A DNA stretch of 64,000 nucleotides from Sphingomonadales bacterium (lineage in GTDB: Bacteria > Pseudomonadota > Alphaproteobacteria > Sphingomonadales > Sphingomonadaceae): the NCBI GenBank assembly GCA_016704425.1, contig JADJAC010000002.1:124001-188000 (forward strand). Direction: 5' to 3'. Every line of letters starts with the position of its first letter. Within the stretch, counting starts at the first letter, position 1. The translations under genes were made by a program, and so were the position numbers. The notes under the pieces were generated by a model. The model saw only the letters and a list, made by a program, of their open reading frames with translations. It had not been told where the DNA came from and did not search any database. This document shows positions 53,062-63,084 of the stretch, in pieces.

Positions 53062-53509
53062 CGAAAAGCGCGTCCTCCCATGGTCGGCCACACAGATGTT
53101 CGATCTCGTGGCCGACGTCGGTCGATATGGGGAGTTTCTGCCCTGGGTCAGCGCCGTGCGCGTGAGGTCAAATAGCGACACGGAAATGGTGGCTGACCTG
53201 ATTGTCGGCTTCAAAGGGCTGCGAGAGAATTTTACGTCCCGGGTCCACAAGTCTCGTGCCACCAGTATCCGGGTCGACTATGTCGATGGACCCTTGAAAT
53301 TTCTGCACAATCAATGGCTGTTTTCCGATCGCCCCGACGGCGGCTCGACAATCGATTTCACTGTCGATTTTGCTTTCAAATCCAAATTATTTGAAACACT
53401 TGCTGGACAAGTCTTCGAACGAGCTCTTAACAAAATGACCGATGCCTTTGTCAGCCGTGCAGAAGCTCTTTATGGCATCAACAGCGCCAGGGCGACGAGC
53501 GCAGCCTGA
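53048..53509 (+). CDS. COQ10/RatA-type START-domain protein
   Basis: 153 residues from ATG 53048, overlapping lipA by 14 nt. The START-like fold shows SATQMFDLVADVGRYGEFLP at the N-terminus and WLFSDRPDGGSTIDF later. Eukaryotic and bacterial COQ10 proteins bind ubiquinone and aid its use in respiration; the RatA toxin label of annotation pipelines is less likely here. The end overlaps cinA-like tail to tail by 40 bp. Confidence 0.85.
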   Translation: MPRHSEKRVLPWSATQMFDLVADVGRYGEFLPWVSAVRVRSNSDTEMVADLIVGFKGLRENFTSRVHKSRATSIRVDYVDGPLKFLHNQWLFSDRPDGGSTIDFTVDFAFKSKLFETLAGQVFERALNKMTDAFVSRAEALYGINSARATSAA

Positions 53510-53982
53510 CGCCGGATGGCGCCGCGTCCAGTGTCTTCGAACCGCCGCGTGTCTGCGATCACGTCTTCTGGATCGGCATCTTTTTGAGCGCGCGCGAAGA
53601 CGACAGTTCCGACGGGTTTCTGTTCGCTCCCCCCATCTGGCCCCGCGATGCCTGTGATCGCCACGGCAACATCTGCACCGGAACGCATTAACGCGCCCTG
53701 CGCCATCGCCCAGGCCGTTGCGATCGAGACGGCTCCGAACGTTTCCAGAATATTGGAATCGACCTGCAGCATGTCCATTTTGGCATCATTGGAATATGTC
53801 ACATATCCAGCCTCGAATACGGACGACGATCCAGCAATCGATGTCAGCGCCGCAGAAACGAGCCCTCCGGTGCAGCTTTCCGCGACAACGATACGACGGC
53901 CCGCCGCAAGGTTGGCGGTAACTACCCGCCGGGCTTCTTCGATCAACTGGGGATCAAGACAATCGTCCATTGCGCTACTCAC
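53470..53982 (-). CDS. pncC: CinA-family nicotinamide-nucleotide amidase
   Basis: 170 residues, the stand-alone C-terminal domain of CinA: VVAESCTGGLVSAALTSIAGSS and AVAITGIAGPDGG. It deamidates nicotinamide mononucleotide in pyridine-nucleotide salvage. Co-directional with the hypothetical and ispDF genes upstream. Confidence 0.88.
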   Translation of the reverse strand: MSSAMDDCLDPQLIEEARRVVTANLAAGRRIVVAESCTGGLVSAALTSIAGSSSVFEAGYVTYSNDAKMDMLQVDSNILETFGAVSIATAWAMAQGALMRSGADVAVAITGIAGPDGGSEQKPVGTVVFARAQKDADPEDVIADTRRFEDTGRGAIRRQAALVALALLMP

Positions 53983-54496
53983 CGCTCACTGGGGTTGAAC
54001 ACATTTTGAAAGGCGGCTTCTTTTGTCTGTCTGCCGTGTCAACTGCCATGAGCGTGGTGATCAACATCGCCATATTCTTGGTCGGAAGCGGCTGAAGAAT
54101 ATCGACAATCCGGTCAAACTTCGGACAATCGGTTGGTTTGACCTTTTCGCTAAGTCCGGCACCAACGAGCACCTCAATAAGCCCCTTGGCAGCAGGCTCG
54201 CCAACGGTTGCGGCGAAATCCAGGCCAGATATCTTGTCAAATGCGAGGCGCGCAGCGGGCCAGGCTTTATCTGCGTCAACTTGGTAGCGTGCAGCTATAA
54301 CTGGGCCCGATTGGATCAGCGCTGTCGTGGCAGGAAGGACAGGGGTGCACCTGGTTGTCATTGCGCGAATGGCGGAGGGCAGGGCGTAAGTCACGAGCGC
54401 CTCAGCTTCCGGTGGCGTGAGGCATGATTTTGCCCCTTGCGCGATGGCCTGGCCGGGCATGGCAAAAACGACGGCGACAAATAGCCAATTTTTCAT
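53975..54496 (-). CDS. Exported protein, unknown
   Basis: 173 residues with a signal peptide (about 1-19, ending GQAIA). The mature part is helical with four cysteines (SCLTPPEAE, TRCTPVLP, DCPKFD, and KMCSTPV near the C-terminus). It lies 2 bp after ispDF and overlaps pncC by 8 bp, so it belongs to that operon. No family recognised. Confidence 0.7.
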   Translation of the reverse strand: MKNWLFVAVVFAMPGQAIAQGAKSCLTPPEAEALVTYALPSAIRAMTTRCTPVLPATTALIQSGPVIAARYQVDADKAWPAARLAFDKISGLDFAATVGEPAAKGLIEVLVGAGLSEKVKPTDCPKFDRIVDILQPLPTKNMAMLITTLMAVDTADRQKKPPFKMCSTPVSGE

Positions 54497-54498
54497 TC

Positions 54499-55629
54499 TC
54501 AGATCCTAACTGTCACAATGGCCTGTGCAGCAATGCCTTCGCGCCGACCAGTCAGCCCAAGACCTTCGGTCGTCGTTGCCTTCACACTTGTCTTGCCGAT
54601 ATCGATCTCAAGCAAGGCGGCCAAACGCGCGCGCATTTCATCTCTATAAGGCCCAATTTTGGGGGCTTCGCAAATGATCGTCAGATCGACGTGTTCGATT
54701 GTGCCGCCACGCGATTCAACCAGCGCGCGAGCGTGATCGACAAATACCGAAGACTGTGCGCCTTTCCATTTGGCATCGCTTGGCGGAAAATGACTGCCTA
54801 TATCGCCGTCGCCGATAGCGCCCAGAACAGCATCGACAACGGCATGAAGCGCAACGTCAGCATCCGAATGGCCAGCCAGCCCGAAATCATGGTCAAGCTT
54901 GAGCCCGCATAACCAGAGGTCCTTGCCTCGTTCAAGTCTGTGCACGTCGAATCCCATTCCTGTGCGCACCGCGCGAAGTCGACGGTCTGCTGCGATGAAA
55001 TCCTCGGCATGAGTAATCTTTTCGAGCACTGGATCGCCTTCCACAATCGCGACTTCATAGCCGGCAGCACGCGCCATCTGCGCGTCATCTGTCGCAATTC
55101 CGCCATTCCAGACAGTGTGCGACGTCATGATGGCGTCATAGCGAAAGGCTTGCGGTGTCTGTATCCGCAATAGCCCAGACCGGTTGATCGTGTCACCCAA
55201 AGTATCATTGCCGCGAGCGAGCGTATCGACAACCGGAAGGGCTGGAATCGCACCGTCTGCTTTGTCGAGAGCTCCAATGAGCCGATCAATCATCTCGGAA
55301 GACAAAAAGGGGCGGGCGGCGTCATGAATCAGCACTTGCGTAACCGAAAGCCCCTCCAGCGCCGCAAGACCTGCACACACGGAATCATGACGCTCGGCGC
55401 CGCCAGTGACTATGGCGGTGACTTTCCTGTCACCCAACGCCTCCATCGCAAGTGCCTTTTGGCCCTCGCCGATCACGAGGCAAATGATCCCGATTTTCGG
55501 ATGAGCAAGAAATGCATCGATGGAATGAGCGAGCATAGCCTTGCCACCAAGGCGCGCAAACTGCTTTGGGACCGCACCACCCGCACGATCGCCTTTGCCA
55601 GCAGCAACAATGAGGGCAGCGACAGTCAT
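54499..55629 (-). CDS. ispDF: Bifunctional IspD/IspF of the MEP pathway
   Basis: 376 residues. Residues 1-215 are the cytidylyltransferase IspD (IVAAGKGDRAGGAVPKQFA, LIHDAARPFL); residues 220-376 are the cyclodiphosphate synthase IspF (GMGFDVHRLERG, HSDADVALHAVVDAVLGA, GDGDIGSHFPPSD). The fusion is usual in Alphaproteobacteria. It supplies isoprenoid precursors. Confidence 0.95.
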   Translation of the reverse strand: MTVAALIVAAGKGDRAGGAVPKQFARLGGKAMLAHSIDAFLAHPKIGIICLVIGEGQKALAMEALGDRKVTAIVTGGAERHDSVCAGLAALEGLSVTQVLIHDAARPFLSSEMIDRLIGALDKADGAIPALPVVDTLARGNDTLGDTINRSGLLRIQTPQAFRYDAIMTSHTVWNGGIATDDAQMARAAGYEVAIVEGDPVLEKITHAEDFIAADRRLRAVRTGMGFDVHRLERGKDLWLCGLKLDHDFGLAGHSDADVALHAVVDAVLGAIGDGDIGSHFPPSDAKWKGAQSSVFVDHARALVESRGGTIEHVDLTIICEAPKIGPYRDEMRARLAALLEIDIGKTSVKATTTEGLGLTGRREGIAAQAIVTVRI

Positions 55630-55722
55630 TGCGGGCCCTTAGCTTCGTCAGGAGCAGCGCGGAAGGGGTGTTGCACCGCAACATGAAATTGGATAGGGAA
55701 GTGCTGAATTTTTAGGCAGAAT

Positions 55723-56721
55723 ATGCAATTGTTGAAGCCAATAGCGATCGGCCCGGTCAAGATCGAAGCTCCTGTTATCCTGGCGCCCATGACGGGTGTT
55801 ACGGATATGCCGTTCCGCACGCTTGTCCGCCGCTTTGGCTCGGGCCTGAACGTCACGGAAATGATCGCGAGCCAGGCGATGATACGGGAAACGCGCCAGT
55901 CGCTACAGAAGGCGGCCTGGGACAGAATTGAAGAACCAGTATCGATGCAACTGGCAGGGTGCGCGCCCAAAGAAATGGCCGATGCGGCCAGTTTGAACGA
56001 GGATCGCGGTGCGGCAATCATTGACATCAACATGGGTTGCCCGGTCAAAAAGGTCGTCAACGGAGATGCTGGCTCGGCCTTGATGCGCGATCTGCCGCTT
56101 GCTGCCGCGATCATCGAGGCAACTGTCAACGCAGTCAGTGTGCCCGTTACCGTCAAGATGCGCATGGGTTGGGATCACCACAGTCTCAATGCCCCGGAGC
56201 TGGCTCATATTGCCGAAGATCTGGGCGCAAAGCTCATCACCGTTCATGGCCGCACGCGGTGCCAGATGTACCGTGACACGGCAGATTGGGCCTTTGTGGC
56301 CAAGGTGAAGGAGGCAGTTTCCATCCCGGTTATCGTCAATGGCGACATATGTTCGGTTGCCGACGCAACCGCTGCACTTGAACAATCAGGAGCGGATGGC
56401 GTGATGATCGGACGCGGGGCCTATGGAAAGCCCTGGCTCCTAGCACAGGTCATGGCTGCACTGACCGGGCAGGTCAGCGCTGCGGATCCCTCAATCGAAC
56501 AGCAATATCACCTGATTACAGATCATTATGTCTCGATGCTCGAACATTATGGAGAGTTGACTGGCGTCAACATGGCACGCAAGCATATTGGCTGGTATAC
56601 TAAGGGGCTTCCGGGATCCGCCGAGTTCCGCAACAGAATCAACCAGATCCAGGATTCGCGAACGGTGCTGGAAGAGCTTGAGCGTTTCTATACGCCCTGG
56701 CTGAGCCGCGCAGCTGCATGA
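55723..56721 (+). CDS. dusB: tRNA-dihydrouridine synthase B
   Basis: 332 residues, an FMN TIM barrel: LAPMTGVTDMPFRTLVRRFG at the start, DINMGCPVKKVVNGDAGSAL with the catalytic cysteine, and VIVNGDICSVADA. It forms dihydrouridine in tRNA. In Alphaproteobacteria it (nifR3) regularly begins the ntrB-ntrC operon, as here, with ntrB starting 1 bp after its stop. Confidence 0.95.
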   Translation: MQLLKPIAIGPVKIEAPVILAPMTGVTDMPFRTLVRRFGSGLNVTEMIASQAMIRETRQSLQKAAWDRIEEPVSMQLAGCAPKEMADAASLNEDRGAAIIDINMGCPVKKVVNGDAGSALMRDLPLAAAIIEATVNAVSVPVTVKMRMGWDHHSLNAPELAHIAEDLGAKLITVHGRTRCQMYRDTADWAFVAKVKEAVSIPVIVNGDICSVADATAALEQSGADGVMIGRGAYGKPWLLAQVMAALTGQVSAADPSIEQQYHLITDHYVSMLEHYGELTGVNMARKHIGWYTKGLPGSAEFRNRINQIQDSRTVLEELERFYTPWLSRAAA

Positions 56722-56722
56722 C

Positions 56723-57793
56723 ATGACGAACAAGCCTGATGCGTCTGCTGTTCTCGTGGCGCTGCAGACCGCCGTCCTGATCATTGATCCCGAAGGGCGG
56801 ATCGCAGACGTCAACGCGGCAGGTGAGGCCGCTCTCAACATTAGCGCAACGCATCTTTTGGGGCAGAAACTGGCGGATATCCTGAATGTGCCGCCTGGAT
56901 TCGACGCTGCCGCAATTGGGCCGTTTGCGGCCTATGAAGTCGACCTAGCGACGACGCGAGGCACCAATTTCAGGGCTGACTTCGTGGCTACACCATTCGC
57001 CGATTGGCCAGAGTGGAGGCTTGTTTCCATTCACGCGGCGGCGGCGGCCTATCGCATGGGCAACAGGCTTGAGCGCGCGGGTGGAACGCGCAGCGCGATT
57101 GGTGTGGCGGCGATGTTGGCACACGAGATCAAAAACCCGCTCTCGGGCATTCGGGGTGCTGCCCAATTGCTCGAAAGCCGCGCCAGCGTCGACGATGCCC
57201 GCATGACGAGACTGATCCGCACCGAGGTTGATCGGATTGCCGCGCTGCTGGACCAAATGGAAGGTTTTACCGACACCCGACCACGTACCCCTGCACCGGA
57301 TAATATCCACGAAATCATTGATCATGTTCGGCAGGTGGCACAAAGCGGATTTGGATCTGCACTTCGGATTGTCGACAGTTATGATCCGTCGTTGCCTCCA
57401 GTGCTGGTACACCGCGATTCCCTTGTCCAGATTCTTCTAAATCTTCTGAAGAATGCTGCCGAAACCGCCGCTGAAGGCGAAACGCGGACGGTTCGCATCA
57501 GGACGGCTTATCGACAAGGTGTTTCGCTTGCGGGCGAAGCCGGGAAGCGCAGGCGTTCGCTCCCGATCGAATTGTGCGTGATTGATGATGGCCCTGGCGC
57601 TCCTCCGGAATTGGCCGATGACATGTTCGACCCATTCGTATCAACTAAGAAGGCAGGGCGCGGCTTGGGTTTGGCCATTGCCGACAAGCTGATGCGGGAC
57701 ATGGGGGGCATCATACAATACTCCCGGGAAGGATATCCTGAAATGACGGTTTTCCGACTTCTCCTCCAACGTGCGGAAAGTCAGATTTTATGA
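56723..57793 (+). CDS. ntrB: Nitrogen-regulation histidine kinase NtrB
   Basis: 356 residues: a PAS-like sensor (about 10-110), a HisKA domain with LAHEIKNPLSGIRGAAQLLE, and an HATPase domain with NLLKNAAETAAEG and a G box in GRGLGLAIADKL. It is cytoplasmic. It phosphorylates NtrC under nitrogen limitation, controlled by PII proteins. It overlaps ntrC by 4 nt. Confidence 0.94.
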   Translation: MTNKPDASAVLVALQTAVLIIDPEGRIADVNAAGEAALNISATHLLGQKLADILNVPPGFDAAAIGPFAAYEVDLATTRGTNFRADFVATPFADWPEWRLVSIHAAAAAYRMGNRLERAGGTRSAIGVAAMLAHEIKNPLSGIRGAAQLLESRASVDDARMTRLIRTEVDRIAALLDQMEGFTDTRPRTPAPDNIHEIIDHVRQVAQSGFGSALRIVDSYDPSLPPVLVHRDSLVQILLNLLKNAAETAAEGETRTVRIRTAYRQGVSLAGEAGKRRRSLPIELCVIDDGPGAPPELADDMFDPFVSTKKAGRGLGLAIADKLMRDMGGIIQYSREGYPEMTVFRLLLQRAESQIL

Positions 57794-59247
57794 CGTCGGG
57801 TCGAATTCTACTTGTCGATGATGATGAGGCAATTCGTACGGTGGTGTCAGAAGCGCTGCGCCGAGAAGGACACATGGTTGTCGCTGCTGAAAGCGTCGCA
57901 GACCAGACTCGGCAACTTGAAAGCTTCACGCCTGATATCTTGATCACCGACGTTGTGTTGCCCGACGGAAACGGACTGGACAATGTACCGGCGCTTCTGG
58001 CGCGCTGGCCTGATTTGCCGATTATTGTGCTTTCTGCGCAGAATACCCTCTCGACGGCGGTTCGCGCGACAGAGCAGGGCGCTTTCGAGTATTTGCCCAA
58101 GCCATTTGATCTGGATGAGCTTTGCCGGGCCGTCCGCGACGGCTTGCGGCGAAAGCAGGCGCAATCCTCTTCGGCCCAGACGTCTGACGATAATGGCGGC
58201 TTACCGCTGATCGGACGTTCTCCGGCCATGCAGGATGTGTACCGGACTATTGCCCGCGTCGTTCCAAATGATCTTTCGGTCCTTATCCTGGGTGAGTCCG
58301 GGACCGGAAAAGAACTAGTTGCGCGGGCGATCCATGATCTGGGCCCGCGCAAGGCCAAACCATTTGTCGCCGTGAACATGGCCGCAATTCCGCGCGAATT
58401 GATTGAAGCAGATCTGTTCGGGCATGAAAGAGGTGCCTTTACGGGCGCTCAAAATCGCATGGCGGGCCGTTTTGAGCAGGCCGCCGGCGGCAGTCTGTTT
58501 CTCGATGAAATCGGTGATATGCCGATGGACGCCCAGACGAGGCTTTTGCGCGTCCTGCAATCGGGCGAGTTTACGACAGTTGGCGGCAATCGGCCCATCA
58601 GGGCCGATGTCCGGATCATTGCAGCAACGCACAAGAACCTGCCCGAACTGATTGCAGAAGGCGCCTTTCGCGAGGATCTTTATTATCGACTCAACGTCAT
58701 TCCGATTACCTTGCCCGCACTCAGGCAACGGGGAGAAGATGTCGCCTTGCTTGCACGTCATTTTCTCGAAATTGCGGCGAAGGAGGGTCTGCCCCGCAAA
58801 CGGCTGGATGAAAGCGGTAGCGCGCGCCTGCTGACGCATGATTGGCCTGGCAACGTGCGTGAACTTGAAAATCTTATGCGGCGACTTGCAGTCCTCTCAC
58901 GTCATGATGTCATATCCGCAAGCCTGGTCGAACAACAGTTGGACGCAGCACAAGAACTGGCTCCGGCATTGCCGGAAGCGCATTTTGCCGATGAAGGCCT
59001 TTCGCTTGCCATCGAACAATATCTCTCCAACTATTTTGCGCGCCATCAAAGCAGTTTGCCGCCAGACGGACTGCACCAGCGTCTTTTGGAGACGGTTGAA
59101 AGGCCGCTTCTGCGCGCGACAATGGTCGCAGTCCGCGGCAATCAGATTCGCGCTGCCAAATTGCTTGGGATCAATCGAAACACCCTTCGCAAGAAGCTGG
59201 TTGATCTTGGCATCGACCCGGCGCTTGGACGCGGTGGAAAGGTTTGA
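57790..59247 (+). CDS. ntrC: Nitrogen-regulation response regulator NtrC
   Basis: 485 residues. Receiver domain with the phospho-Asp in ITDVVLPDGNG; AAA+ domain with Walker A GESGTGKELVAR, the sigma-54 contact loop GAFTGA, and SLFLDEIGDMP; Fis-type C-terminal HTH with NQIRAAKLLGINRNTLRKKL. It activates sigma-54 promoters for nitrogen assimilation. Confidence 0.95.
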   Translation: MTSGRILLVDDDEAIRTVVSEALRREGHMVVAAESVADQTRQLESFTPDILITDVVLPDGNGLDNVPALLARWPDLPIIVLSAQNTLSTAVRATEQGAFEYLPKPFDLDELCRAVRDGLRRKQAQSSSAQTSDDNGGLPLIGRSPAMQDVYRTIARVVPNDLSVLILGESGTGKELVARAIHDLGPRKAKPFVAVNMAAIPRELIEADLFGHERGAFTGAQNRMAGRFEQAAGGSLFLDEIGDMPMDAQTRLLRVLQSGEFTTVGGNRPIRADVRIIAATHKNLPELIAEGAFREDLYYRLNVIPITLPALRQRGEDVALLARHFLEIAAKEGLPRKRLDESGSARLLTHDWPGNVRELENLMRRLAVLSRHDVISASLVEQQLDAAQELAPALPEAHFADEGLSLAIEQYLSNYFARHQSSLPPDGLHQRLLETVERPLLRATMVAVRGNQIRAAKLLGINRNTLRKKLVDLGIDPALGRGGKV

Positions 59248-59321
59248 AATCTGGATCACTCGCGTCATCGATCCCAAAGAGTGTGTTGGAAATACCACTC
59301 TAACGTTGTATCATTGCAACA

Positions 59322-61577
59322 ATGAATTCCATTTCGCCTTCTGCCTTTGGACGCCTACCGCGATGGTTTGCGGTGATGGCACGCAGAAACGGATGGCTGG
59401 CCTATGTTGAATTCGGAGCTCTTGCAGCGCTGATTGCAACGGGGGTGGTGAGTTATCTTGTGCTTACGGGAGGCGAGCCGGGCCAAAGACTTCTGACGCC
59501 GCCGCTGGTTGCTCTCCTGCTGATTGCGAACCTTATCCCGGCAATCGCTCTGATCGTCCTTGCGGGCAGGCGCATTGCGATGCGGAGGGCGTCAAATTCG
59601 CCGATCGGGGGGCATGGCCGATTACATGTGCGGCTTGTCGCGCTGTTTTCTCTGGTCGCCAGCATTCCTGTACTTATGCTGGTGATTTTCGCGTCGTTGC
59701 TTTTCCAATACGGCGTCGAATTCTGGTATTCTGATCGTGCACGGAGCATGTTCGAGAATGCGAACACCCTGTCGCAAACCTTTTACAACGAAAAACAGGA
59801 GAGGATCGTCCGGGAAACCGAATTGATGGCGAGCGATCTCAGTTTCAACCTCTCCGTAGCGCCAATCGATAGCAAGGCATTCAACGAGAACTTTGCATAC
59901 CAGGTTTATGTGCGGGAATTGTCGGAAGCTGCAATTGTTCGCTTTTCCGCAAAAAACGGTTCGCAGTCGCTTGCACTGGTCAACCCATACGACAGGCCAA
60001 CCGATAACTGGGTGCCGCCAGCAATCGTCGAACAGTTGCGAGCCACGCGAAAAACATTCTTTCAGGATTCCGGTGGCAGGATGCAGGCCATTGCCCCGCT
60101 ACCGGGTGCGCCAGACGTTTACGTTTATGCCGCCCGGGTCAGCTCTCCACAGGCACGCGAACAGGCCAAGCGGTTTTCCCTTGTTCTGAAAAACTATGAT
60201 GATCTGGTTGAACGATCGAGAACGCTTCAGCTTCAGTTCCACGCCGCTTTGCTGTTGATGACATTGCTCATTGTCGGGGTCGCAGTGTGGGTCGCGCTGC
60301 AGGTAGCAGACAGGCTGGTAAAGCCAGTCGGCGAACTTGTGAATGCGGCGCAGCGCGTGACCGCCGGCGATTTGACGGCGCGCGTGGAAGAGGCTCCTAC
60401 GCGCGATGAACTGGGCGTCCTGACCAGCGCCTTCAATCGCATGACAAGTCGCCTCGAAGCACAGCGCAACGAGATCATCGCCGCTTCCGACCTTATTGAT
60501 CGACGTCGCGCCTTCATCGAAGCCGTTCTCTCGGGCGTAACTGCCGGCGTCATCGCCGTCGGTGAAGACCGGCGTGTCAGTGTGATGAACCGGTCCGCAA
60601 TGGAATTGTTGGCAGCCGGACCGGACACCGCACCGTCACTGACCCAGCTCGCGCCGGAACTGGGCGCTATGCTGGATCGCGGCGAGTCGGAAGCCATTGT
60701 CCATCTGGCTGGCACCGAAGAGCCTCGGACCCTCGCCGTCAAAATCACGCGCGATGAACAGGGGCACGTGCTGACATTCGATGATATCACTGCGCAGCTG
60801 ACAGACCAGCGCCGTGCCGCATGGGCGGATGTTGCGCGGCGGATCGCTCATGAAATCAAGAACCCGCTGACGCCGATCCAATTGGCTGCCGAACGCCTGA
60901 AGCGCCGGTTCGGAAAAGAAATCCAGACAGATCCGGCGACCTTCGAGCGCTTGACCGATACGATCGTTCGGCAGGTTGGGGATCTTCGTCGCATGGTCGA
61001 TGAATTCTCATCGTTCGCGCGCATGCCCAAGCCGGTTTTTCACGAAGAATCCCTGATCGATATTTGTCGCCAAGCGGTTTTCCTTCATGAGATCGCCCAT
61101 CCAGCAATTGCCTTTTCAATTGAGGCATCTGATCCTGGCCTGCAGCTGGTCTGTGATCGCCGTCAAATGGGCCAGGCCCTAACGAATCTTGTCAAGAATG
61201 CTGTGGAAGCGGTGGAAGCGAAAGCGGACGCTGGAGGAAGGGTTTCTGTTTCCATGGGCAGGGATGCTGATGGATCAATCACGCTGCAAGTTGCCGATAA
61301 CGGCATTGGCTTGCCGAAGGAGCGAGACCGCCTTGCCGAGCCCTATATGACGACCCGCGAAAAGGGCACGGGCCTCGGCCTCGCAATCGTCAAAAAAATT
61401 GTCGAGGAGCATGGGGGTACACTCGACTTTTCAGATGGGCGAGGGGGCGGCACCTTGATCACGCTCCGCTTCGCCGCGACGGGCGCAAACTTGTCAGACG
61501 ACCGGGAGGAAGCCGTCCCGCTTGGCGATGCCGGTGCGTCCCTGCCTACTGCACTTACTCGAGATGGAGGCCGATAA
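59322..61577 (+). CDS. ntrY: Membrane histidine kinase NtrY
   Basis: 751 residues: three membrane segments in the first 115 residues, a periplasmic domain (about 125-300), a fourth segment (about 305-328), HAMP (about 330-385), a PAS domain, HisKA with ARRIAHEIKNPLTPIQLAAERL, and HATPase with LTNLVKNAVEAVEAK and GTGLGLAIVKKI. It partners NtrX. It begins 74 bp after ntrC, so it may have its own promoter. Confidence 0.94.
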   Translation: MNSISPSAFGRLPRWFAVMARRNGWLAYVEFGALAALIATGVVSYLVLTGGEPGQRLLTPPLVALLLIANLIPAIALIVLAGRRIAMRRASNSPIGGHGRLHVRLVALFSLVASIPVLMLVIFASLLFQYGVEFWYSDRARSMFENANTLSQTFYNEKQERIVRETELMASDLSFNLSVAPIDSKAFNENFAYQVYVRELSEAAIVRFSAKNGSQSLALVNPYDRPTDNWVPPAIVEQLRATRKTFFQDSGGRMQAIAPLPGAPDVYVYAARVSSPQAREQAKRFSLVLKNYDDLVERSRTLQLQFHAALLLMTLLIVGVAVWVALQVADRLVKPVGELVNAAQRVTAGDLTARVEEAPTRDELGVLTSAFNRMTSRLEAQRNEIIAASDLIDRRRAFIEAVLSGVTAGVIAVGEDRRVSVMNRSAMELLAAGPDTAPSLTQLAPELGAMLDRGESEAIVHLAGTEEPRTLAVKITRDEQGHVLTFDDITAQLTDQRRAAWADVARRIAHEIKNPLTPIQLAAERLKRRFGKEIQTDPATFERLTDTIVRQVGDLRRMVDEFSSFARMPKPVFHEESLIDICRQAVFLHEIAHPAIAFSIEASDPGLQLVCDRRQMGQALTNLVKNAVEAVEAKADAGGRVSVSMGRDADGSITLQVADNGIGLPKERDRLAEPYMTTREKGTGLGLAIVKKIVEEHGGTLDFSDGRGGGTLITLRFAATGANLSDDREEAVPLGDAGASLPTALTRDGGR

Positions 61578-61579
61578 CG

Positions 61580-62971
61580 ATGGCGCTCGATATCCTGATT
61601 GTTGATGATGAAAGCGACATTCGTGAACTCGTTGCCGGAGTGCTCGAAGATGATGGCTACGAAGCACGCTGCGCCGCCGATAGTGATGCGGCTTTGGCTG
61701 CGATTGCCGATCGGCGCCCCTCGCTGGTATTGCTTGATGTCTGGTTGAAAGGCTCACGCCTGGATGGCCTTGACCTGCTCGATGAAATCAAGCGGCGGGA
61801 CGCGTCCCTGCCGATTTTGGTGATTTCAGGCCATGGCAACCTTGACACTGCAGTTGCGGCGGTGCGCCGGGGCGCTGCAGATTTTATCGAAAAGCCGTTT
61901 GAAGCAGAGCGCCTGCTTCACCTGATCGGTCGCGCCACCGAGACCCAGCGGTTGCGTCGCGAAAACGAGAGCCTTCGTGCCCAGATAGGCTTTGAAGATG
62001 AACTGACCGGGACATCGAGCGCGATCAACGCTGTCCGGGCGACACTCAAACGAGTAGCGCCGACTGGAAGCCGCGTACTTCTGACGGGGCCTGCTGGGGT
62101 AGGCAAGGAGGTGGCGGCTCGGCTGTTGCACAAATGGAGCCCGCGGTCTTCTGCACCATTCGTGGTGGCGAGCGCGGCGCGCATGACTCCCGAGCGTGTG
62201 GATGAAGAACTTTTTGGAGTGGAACGCAGCGAAGCCGATATTAGCCCCGGGCTGATGGAGCAGGCGCATGGCGGCACGCTTTTCCTGGACGAGATTGCGG
62301 ATATGCCGCTTACGACCCAAGCTCGCATCTTGAGGGTTCTTACGGATCAGAGCTTTACGCGTGTTGGTGGAACCCGAATGGTCAAGGTGGATGTCCGCGT
62401 GGTTTCGGGAACCTCGCGGGACCTGCTCGAAGAAATCGCTGCCGGGCGCTTTCGAGAGGATTTCTACTACCGGCTCAATGTCGTTCCTGTTCATATTCCG
62501 TCGCTTGCCGAGCGGCGTGAGGACATTCCGGTCCTTGCCGAACATTTCATCGCGCGGTTTGCAGCGGAGCGCAGACTCTCGATGCCGGCGTTCGCTTCCG
62601 ACGCGATTGCGGCTCTACAAGCCTATGACTGGCCAGGAAATGTGCGGCAGCTGCGCAACATCATCGAACGGACAGTCATCCTGGCACCTACCGACAGGAT
62701 CGATCGTGTCGATGTGGATATGCTGCCGCAGGAAATCCTTGGTGAGGGTGGTGCGGTGACGCGCGGAGCGGCCAACGCGATGATGGGTGCACCCTTGAGA
62801 GAAGCTCGCGAAACCTTTGAGCGCGAATACCTTCGAGTCCAGATTCGTCGTTTTTCCGGAAACATATCCCGGACCGCAACATTTATCGGAATGGAGAGAT
62901 CCGCGCTGCATCGAAAGCTCAAGATACTTGGTATGGTCGAATGTCGAGGCGAAGAAGAAGAACAGGGCTGA
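61580..62971 (+). CDS. ntrX: Response regulator NtrX, GAFTGA missing
   Basis: 463 residues. Receiver with Asp in VLLDVWLKGSRLDG; AAA+ domain with Walker A GPAGVGKEVAARLL and LFLDEIADMPL; C-terminal Fis-type HTH (ISRTATFIGMERSALHRKL). The loop that is GAFTGA in NtrC reads EADISPGLME here, so the protein should not remodel sigma-54 polymerase and probably acts as a classical repressor or activator. It starts 2 bp after ntrY. Confidence 0.93.
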   Translation: MALDILIVDDESDIRELVAGVLEDDGYEARCAADSDAALAAIADRRPSLVLLDVWLKGSRLDGLDLLDEIKRRDASLPILVISGHGNLDTAVAAVRRGAADFIEKPFEAERLLHLIGRATETQRLRRENESLRAQIGFEDELTGTSSAINAVRATLKRVAPTGSRVLLTGPAGVGKEVAARLLHKWSPRSSAPFVVASAARMTPERVDEELFGVERSEADISPGLMEQAHGGTLFLDEIADMPLTTQARILRVLTDQSFTRVGGTRMVKVDVRVVSGTSRDLLEEIAAGRFREDFYYRLNVVPVHIPSLAERREDIPVLAEHFIARFAAERRLSMPAFASDAIAALQAYDWPGNVRQLRNIIERTVILAPTDRIDRVDVDMLPQEILGEGGAVTRGAANAMMGAPLREARETFEREYLRVQIRRFSGNISRTATFIGMERSALHRKLKILGMVECRGEEEEQG

Positions 62972-63084
62972 CGTCCGGAATTTAATCGACTAGAGACCAA
63001 GATGCGTTCAGCGCATGGACGCAAGCGATGCCGCGTAACGGCACGTGCGCGGGCGATGACCCGCCAAGAACAAGAGGTTGATCT

